Of a stretch of 9,282 nucleotides of DNA, positions 5,565 to 9,282 are shown in pieces. The stretch is from Candidatus Omnitrophota bacterium (GTDB lineage: Bacteria > Omnitrophota > Gorgyraeia > Aquiviventales > Aquiviventaceae), in assembly GCA_016206685.1 (NCBI GenBank), contig JACQRB010000031.1:1-9282 (forward strand), given 5' to 3'. Position numbers and translations under genes: made by a program. The notes below the pieces were generated by a model. That model saw only the letters and a program-made list of their open reading frames with translations. It ran no database searches and was not told the DNA's origin. The first letter of the stretch is position 1. Each line of letters begins with the position of its first letter.

Positions 5565-5636
5565 GAACCGAAAAACTGAAAAACGTAAAAACCGAAAAAC
5601 GTCTTTCGGTTTTTCGGTTTTTCTGTTTTTTGGTTC
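5565..5636. terminator. 33-bp AT-rich inverted repeat directly after atpC, possible terminator
   Basis: The arms 5565-5597 and 5604-5636 match at 29 of 33 positions around a 6-base loop. One arm is built from gaaaaac and aaaaaccg units and the other from their complements. The repeat begins at the base after the atpC stop. In the minus-strand RNA the second arm is U-rich (CGGTTTTT units), as in a factor-independent terminator, though the stem is itself AU-rich. It could end the upstream transcription unit, or be an unrelated repeat element. Confidence 0.55.
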
Positions 5637-5873
5637 TTATTTGGTATCCGGCTCGACGATGGCGGTGATGGAGTCGGACTCCACTTTCACGACCCCCCGC
5701 TGGATGGGAACGGACTGCTCGTCGATGAGAATGATCCCGGGCAAGAGGCGGCTCACCAGCGGGCGATGGAATGGCAGCACCTCAAAGACCCCTTGCTCAC
5801 CTGGAAAGACCACGCGGTGAGCTTGGCCGCTGAACAGCACGTCGTGGGGACTCAGGATCGTCACGGCTAACAT
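5637..5873 (-). CDS. atpC: F-type ATPase subunit epsilon, only the beta-sandwich domain
   Basis: Small rotor subunit at the foot of gamma that couples head and c-ring. 78 aa, against about 130-140 for most bacteria. Visible family pattern: VTILSPHDVLFSGQAHRVVF, GEQGVFEVLPFHRPLVSRLLPGI and PIQRGVVKVESDSITAIVE, which correspond to 'V.S.E..LFSG', 'G..GELGI.PGHAPLLT.I.PG' and 'SGG.LEV....VTVLAD'. It ends where the N-terminal beta-sandwich ends; the two C-terminal helices that inhibit ATP hydrolysis in E. coli are absent. Start ATG 5871-5873 has AAGGTGG four bases upstream. It lies 27 bp after the membrane-protein gene, so it is probably transcribed with it rather than with atpE-D. Short epsilons are known in some phyla, so the gene need not be broken. 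Confidence 0.88.
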   Translation of the reverse strand: MLAVTILSPHDVLFSGQAHRVVFPGEQGVFEVLPFHRPLVSRLLPGIILIDEQSVPIQRGVVKVESDSITAIVEPDTK

Positions 5874-5900
5874 GGGTCCACCTTCAGCGCGCAGGTGAGA

Positions 5901-6830
5901 TTAGGCCCGTGGCGGGGAAGAGGCGCCGCGAGGCCCATCAGCCGGGGGGTGCTGCTCTTGGTTGGGTGGACGCTGAGAGGTTGGAAAGGCGGCCTGGCGA
6001 ACCAGCGCGAGATCTTGGGTGACCTGCGCGCGGCGATGCCACGTCATGAAGAACTGCCCAGCCAAGAAGCCCACGAAGATGATGATGAGGAAAATGACGA
6101 GCCACGTGGTGGTCTGGGAGGGGGCGTCGGACTTCAAGGGCGACTCTTTCAGCATTTCCGGGACCGGCGGGCCGCCGACAAAGGTCAGCAGCTTCTCCAT
6201 CCGGGCCAAATCCTCCTTGATGGCGGCGAGGGTCTGGAGGTGGTAGCGATAGGCGCCGATGCGGCTCTTGCGGCTCAGGCTCTCATCGTTCTGGGTGGCT
6301 TGAATCTCATCCAGGCGCTTGACGACGCTGTCCGCGAGGTCCTTGGCGGTCGCAAAGTACTCGCTTTTTTCGAATCGTCCCAGCAGCAACGAGGTGTAGC
6401 CACGCAAGGCGCTCAACTCGCCCTGGGGGATGAACCAGACATCCCGCACTACCACCTGAAAGACCCGGGTTTCCTTCGGCGCCAAGGCCACCGCCTCTTT
6501 ATAGACCGCGTAGGCCTTGCGATCCTCGTTGTATTCCAGCTTGAGCTCCCCGGTTTCCAGGATATCCTTGGGGGTCACTTCCTGAGGAAGCTCGATTTTG
6601 ACCGGCACCACCTGGGTCTTGTCCGCCGAAGGATTGACGGCGACCACCGCGAGCGTCACCGGCTCCCGTTCCGGACCAGCGGCGGCAAGGGCCGCCCCGC
6701 TGTCGCAGGGCGCCGCCAGCACGCCGGCCAGCACGATTCCGGGGACACAATATGGGAAATAACGATGGGACACAATATTGTGTCCCCGGAAGAGGGGCTT
6801 ATTGATAGACCACATGGACCACCGGTGCAT
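5901..6830 (-). CDS. Exported single-pass membrane protein of unknown function
   Basis: 309 aa from ATG 6828-6830, chosen because GGAGG lies five bases upstream; it overlaps the previous gene by 32 bp. An N-terminal segment ending near residue 50 looks like a signal peptide (RYFPYCVPGIVLAGVLAA, then SGAALA). Residues 60-135 look like a beta-rich extracytoplasmic domain (VTLAVVAVNPSADKTQVVPV, then ALAPKETRVFQVVVRDVWFIP). Residues 140-220 are helical and charged (RFEKSEYFATAKDLADSVVK). One membrane helix at about 243-262 (WLVIFLIIIFVGFLAGQFFM) is followed by a 47-residue proline-rich cytoplasmic tail. Residues 14-32 are encoded by a palindromic repeat (6737-6791). Its place between the surface protein and atpC suggests it anchors or partners the surface protein. 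I do not recognise a named family. No subunit-a or AtpQ/AtpR features are present. Confidence 0.7.
   Translation of the reverse strand: MHRWSMWSINKPLFRGHNIVSHRYFPYCVPGIVLAGVLAAPCDSGAALAAAGPEREPVTLAVVAVNPSADKTQVVPVKIELPQEVTPKDILETGELKLEYNEDRKAYAVYKEAVALAPKETRVFQVVVRDVWFIPQGELSALRGYTSLLLGRFEKSEYFATAKDLADSVVKRLDEIQATQNDESLSRKSRIGAYRYHLQTLAAIKEDLARMEKLLTFVGGPPVPEMLKESPLKSDAPSQTTTWLVIFLIIIFVGFLAGQFFMTWHRRAQVTQDLALVRQAAFPTSQRPPNQEQHPPADGPRGASSPPRA
6737..6791. repeat. GGGGACACAATAT palindrome, translated in the signal-peptide region
   Basis: ttccggggacacaatat (6737-6753) and atattgtgtccccggaa (6775-6791) are perfect 17-bp inverted arms around 21 bases. The spacer and right arm also form a perfect 20-bp palindrome gggacacaatattgtgtccc (6767-6786), so the unit gggacacaatat occurs twice directly and once inverted. 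It lies 8 bp after the stop of the upstream gene. It resembles REP-type palindromes associated with IS200-like (Y1) transposases, from memory. Open in frame through the gene (residues 14-32). Confidence 0.7.
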
Positions 6831-9282
6831 CAATGCCTCCAAGCTTCTGCTCCATGAGGACCTGCATCACTTCCGTCGTCCCTTGGACCGAATCGGCCTT
6901 CTTGCGAATGTCGGTGATGCTGGAGGACTCATCCAAGGCTTTGCCGATCAAGCGGGAGAAGTCCAAGCCCATGTCGTCGCCGGCGAGCGCGCGGATCTGA
7001 TTGGCAACCTCATTGAGGGTGTTGCGCATCTGCACCGCGTCACCCTGCGCCGAAATCTGTTGGGCGATCTGGGACGGCAAGGCATCCACCTTCCGGTTCA
7101 GGGTTTCCAGGAGCGCGGTCATGTCGCCGCCTGCGCTGAAGGACGACTGCACGCCACGGAGGGTCGTGAGCACATCCGCCACCATCCCCTTCACGCCGCT
7201 GCTGCCTGCCACCAACCCTTCCAGGGTACTGAGCGTCGTGGATTCGACGATGAACGAGCCCACCTCGACGTTCTTGATCTTGCCTTTCAAAGGCTGCAAC
7301 TTGTATGTGAAGGTCTCCGCCTCGACCAGCACGGTCACGAACTTGCCTGGCGTGTAGGGCGGGCTGGTCACTTTGTCAATCGTATACTCGTACGTGTCCG
7401 CCCGGTCCTTGCTGCGCGCCATGGGGAAATTCTCCACCACGACCGTGTCTTTCCCGGCCGCGCTGGGCGCCGTAATGGTGATCAACGGCACGATCCCCTC
7501 GATCGCCTGGTAGACCAGCTTGACGTCCTTGTCATTGATCAACACCGTACGCGGCATCATCAACCGGCCGGAAAACTTCAGATTGGTTGCCTCCAAATCT
7601 TCTCCCTTCATCTCCACATTGCCCGCCGCGGTCTTGATGTCAGCGGCCCCGGCTTGCAAGGCGGCAATCTGCACGTCGGTCTTCTGCTCAAAGCTGACCA
7701 GCTTGGCGTCAATCGCGGCGGTCTGGGCGGTCATCTCGCTCTTCATCGACTTGCCGGCAGCAAGATCCGCGTCGGTGAACCCTAGCTGGGCCTTCAGATC
7801 CGCCCGGACTTCAGACCGGACCTGCGACAGGGGGATGTCCAGTTTGGTGTTGATGGTATCCTGCACATCCTGGAGTTTCTTGATCTCGGTGATGTGGAAG
7901 GTCCGTGGCGTATTGATGCTTCCACCCGTGGCATTGACAATCGTCGTCACCACATTATAGACCTTGCCAGTCACGAGTCCACTTGGCGCCGCCCAGGTGA
8001 ATGAGTAGAAGCCCTGCGCCGTATCTGGCGCGCCGGCCTTGGAGAAGGTCTTGATCAAGGTCGCCCCATCGTAGACGTTGACGGCACAGGAGGTGGCCCC
8101 GCTGACCGTAATCCCATCACGCCGGAGGGTGGAGGAGAGGGCCACAGTGTCAGTCGTTGAGTTGTACGCCATGTCGGTAATGGACTCCCAGACGTGGACC
8201 ACGTTGGTCTCCATGAAGAGCACCACGGTCTTATCGGAGTCGGCCACCACCGTGGTTCCCCCGTCCGCGTATCCCGTTTTGGTAAAGGTGACGCTCCACG
8301 CCCCCGCCTGCAAGCCCTTGGTGACCGGTGAGCTCACCGAAGACACCCAGGTATAGCCGCCGGTCGAGCTGCTCCCATTCGCTGACAAGGCGGCAATGTG
8401 GTTGTTGGTCAACAGGTCCCGCAGCTCAAAGGTAATCTGGTACAGGTCAATCGTGAACTGCGCCGAGTCCACAAACACGTTCGTCGCGTCGTTGGCGTCG
8501 GCCAGGCGCAACTTCACCGTGGCGGATTGGTCGTTCGGAATGGTCCAAGGATAGGTATTGAGCCCGATGATGTTGGCGTAGTTGCTGATGACCGGCGTGG
8601 TATTGGTGAAGTTGTCCTTCGTGTACACCAGGTTCGTCGCGGTGATCGAGCCGGTCGTGTTCCAGCTCACAATCCGCGATTCGTTCGTCACCCACCGATC
8701 GCTGCCGGCCGGCGTGACGAAGGCCAGATTCCCCCGAACCTTGAAGGCGTTATCCGAAGGATCGGAGACCGCGCTGTCGTTGGGATCCTCGATCTTGATC
8801 ATGACATTGGTTTTCGGCAGGCCGAGCGTCGGTTGCGCCAGCAAGTCCGGCACCGTCCATGGGACGCTCCCGTCATTCGTGACGATGCCGTCGTTGTTGG
8901 TCCCTTCCTCGCTCTCGATAATCGGCGTCCACGGGCCGGCCAGCCCGTTGAGCGAGTAGCTGACCTTCGCTCTGAGAATGGAGCTGCCGGTCTTATTCCA
9001 GGTGATCGTCTCGGGGCTATTGACCACCAGCACGGTATTGGCCGCGTTGGGGTACGTCACCGTCATGGAGCCCTGAATCTTGAAGGTGGGGCTGTCCTTG
9101 ACAACCGCCGAATCCGCCGGGTTCACGACGCGCACGACCACCGTGGTGGAGGCCTTATCCGGCACTGGCCAGGGATACGTGGTGCTGGCGTTCGGGGTGT
9201 TGACCAAGCCCGAGACGATGGTCAGCGGGTTGGACAGCGTATGGACGACGCCGCCGGCATCCCGGAAATACGGATCTATGGG
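6799..9282 (-). CDS. Large surface protein with Kre9/Ig-like repeats and coiled coils (N-terminus outside window)
   Basis: The frame is open to the right edge (827 residues seen), so the start and any signal peptide are missing. Residues 1-280 hold about three copies of the Kre9/Ser-Thr-rich type repeat: ITWNKTGSSILRAKVSYSLN, GPWTPIIES, VPWTVPD, MIKIEDPNDSAVSDPSDNAF; the third copy has IVSWNTTGSITATNLVYTKD and YPWTIPND. Residues 280-360 form a PEGA/carboxypeptidase-regulatory-like beta domain (LQAGAWSVTFTKTGYADGG). Residues 365-465 are another beta domain (GFYSFTWAAPSGLVTGKVYN). Residues 470-570 and 680-810 are helical, coiled-coil-like segments around a beta region (about 570-680). There is no membrane helix or obvious cell-wall anchor at the C-terminus. 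Such repeat proteins are usually exported and exposed. The following gene, overlapping by 32 bp, is membrane-anchored, so the two may form one complex. Function unknown. Confidence 0.78.
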   Translation of the reverse strand, partial: PIDPYFRDAGGVVHTLSNPLTIVSGLVNTPNASTTYPWPVPDKASTTVVVRVVNPADSAVVKDSPTFKIQGSMTVTYPNAANTVLVVNSPETITWNKTGSSILRAKVSYSLNGLAGPWTPIIESEEGTNNDGIVTNDGSVPWTVPDLLAQPTLGLPKTNVMIKIEDPNDSAVSDPSDNAFKVRGNLAFVTPAGSDRWVTNESRIVSWNTTGSITATNLVYTKDNFTNTTPVISNYANIIGLNTYPWTIPNDQSATVKLRLADANDATNVFVDSAQFTIDLYQITFELRDLLTNNHIAALSANGSSSTGGYTWVSSVSSPVTKGLQAGAWSVTFTKTGYADGGTTVVADSDKTVVLFMETNVVHVWESITDMAYNSTTDTVALSSTLRRDGITVSGATSCAVNVYDGATLIKTFSKAGAPDTAQGFYSFTWAAPSGLVTGKVYNVVTTIVNATGGSINTPRTFHITEIKKLQDVQDTINTKLDIPLSQVRSEVRADLKAQLGFTDADLAAGKSMKSEMTAQTAAIDAKLVSFEQKTDVQIAALQAGAADIKTAAGNVEMKGEDLEATNLKFSGRLMMPRTVLINDKDVKLVYQAIEGIVPLITITAPSAAGKDTVVVENFPMARSKDRADTYEYTIDKVTSPPYTPGKFVTVLVEAETFTYKLQPLKGKIKNVEVGSFIVESTTLSTLEGLVAGSSGVKGMVADVLTTLRGVQSSFSAGGDMTALLETLNRKVDALPSQIAQQISAQGDAVQMRNTLNEVANQIRALAGDDMGLDFSRLIGKALDESSSITDIRKKADSVQGTTEVMQVLMEQKLGGIDAPVVHVVYQ

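Overview
The window is GC-rich and all genes are on the minus strand, so transcription runs from high to low coordinates. In that order it holds: a large partial surface protein with Kre9/Ig-like repeats; a small single-pass membrane protein; a stand-alone ATP synthase epsilon gene (atpC); a 33-bp AT-rich inverted repeat and a sigma70-like promoter; a hairpin-rich leader; then atpE, a b-delta fusion, atpA, atpG and atpD; and finally the first 73 codons of a GspE/PilB-type ATPase. Signal peptides, a c-ring and a type IV pilus/type II secretion ATPase point to a Gram-negative-type bacterium. The divergence of every ATPase subunit suggests a poorly sampled lineage. I cannot name the phylum from sequence alone.

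The ATPase set is complete for the catalytic head (alpha, beta, gamma and a short epsilon) and has a c subunit and a stalk subunit, but no atpB (subunit a) is present. The order C | E-F(H)-A-G-D is not the usual BEFHAGDC. The stalk protein joins a b-type membrane helix and coiled coil to only the C-terminal domain of delta. Alpha is about 8 residues short at the end that normally binds the missing part of delta. Epsilon has lost its inhibitory helices.

The most striking observation is a family of palindromic elements of 80, 106 and 127 bp at three consecutive gene junctions (atpA/atpG, atpG/atpD, atpD/gspE-like). Each has inverted ends with the consensus TCCCMCCACCT...AGGTGGKGGGA, encloses small hairpins in a cloverleaf-like layout, and is flanked by a 3-4 bp direct duplication (ATGA, ATGA, ACGG/ATGG). 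Removing the element plus one duplication copy restores a classic ATGA stop/start overlap at two junctions. At the third it restores a normal beta-subunit N-terminus; there the insertion is 84 bp and in frame, adding 28 residues. The element ends also supply the Shine-Dalgarno sequence of atpG and of the gspE-like gene, and pair it with the sequence just after the upstream stop codon. A related-looking three-hairpin structure lies in the atpE leader, and a different GGGGACACAATAT palindrome is translated inside the signal-peptide region of the membrane protein.

The working picture is a divergent F-type rotary ATPase beside surface-protein and secretion/pilus genes, in an operon remodelled by palindromic insertions that may now act as translational switches.
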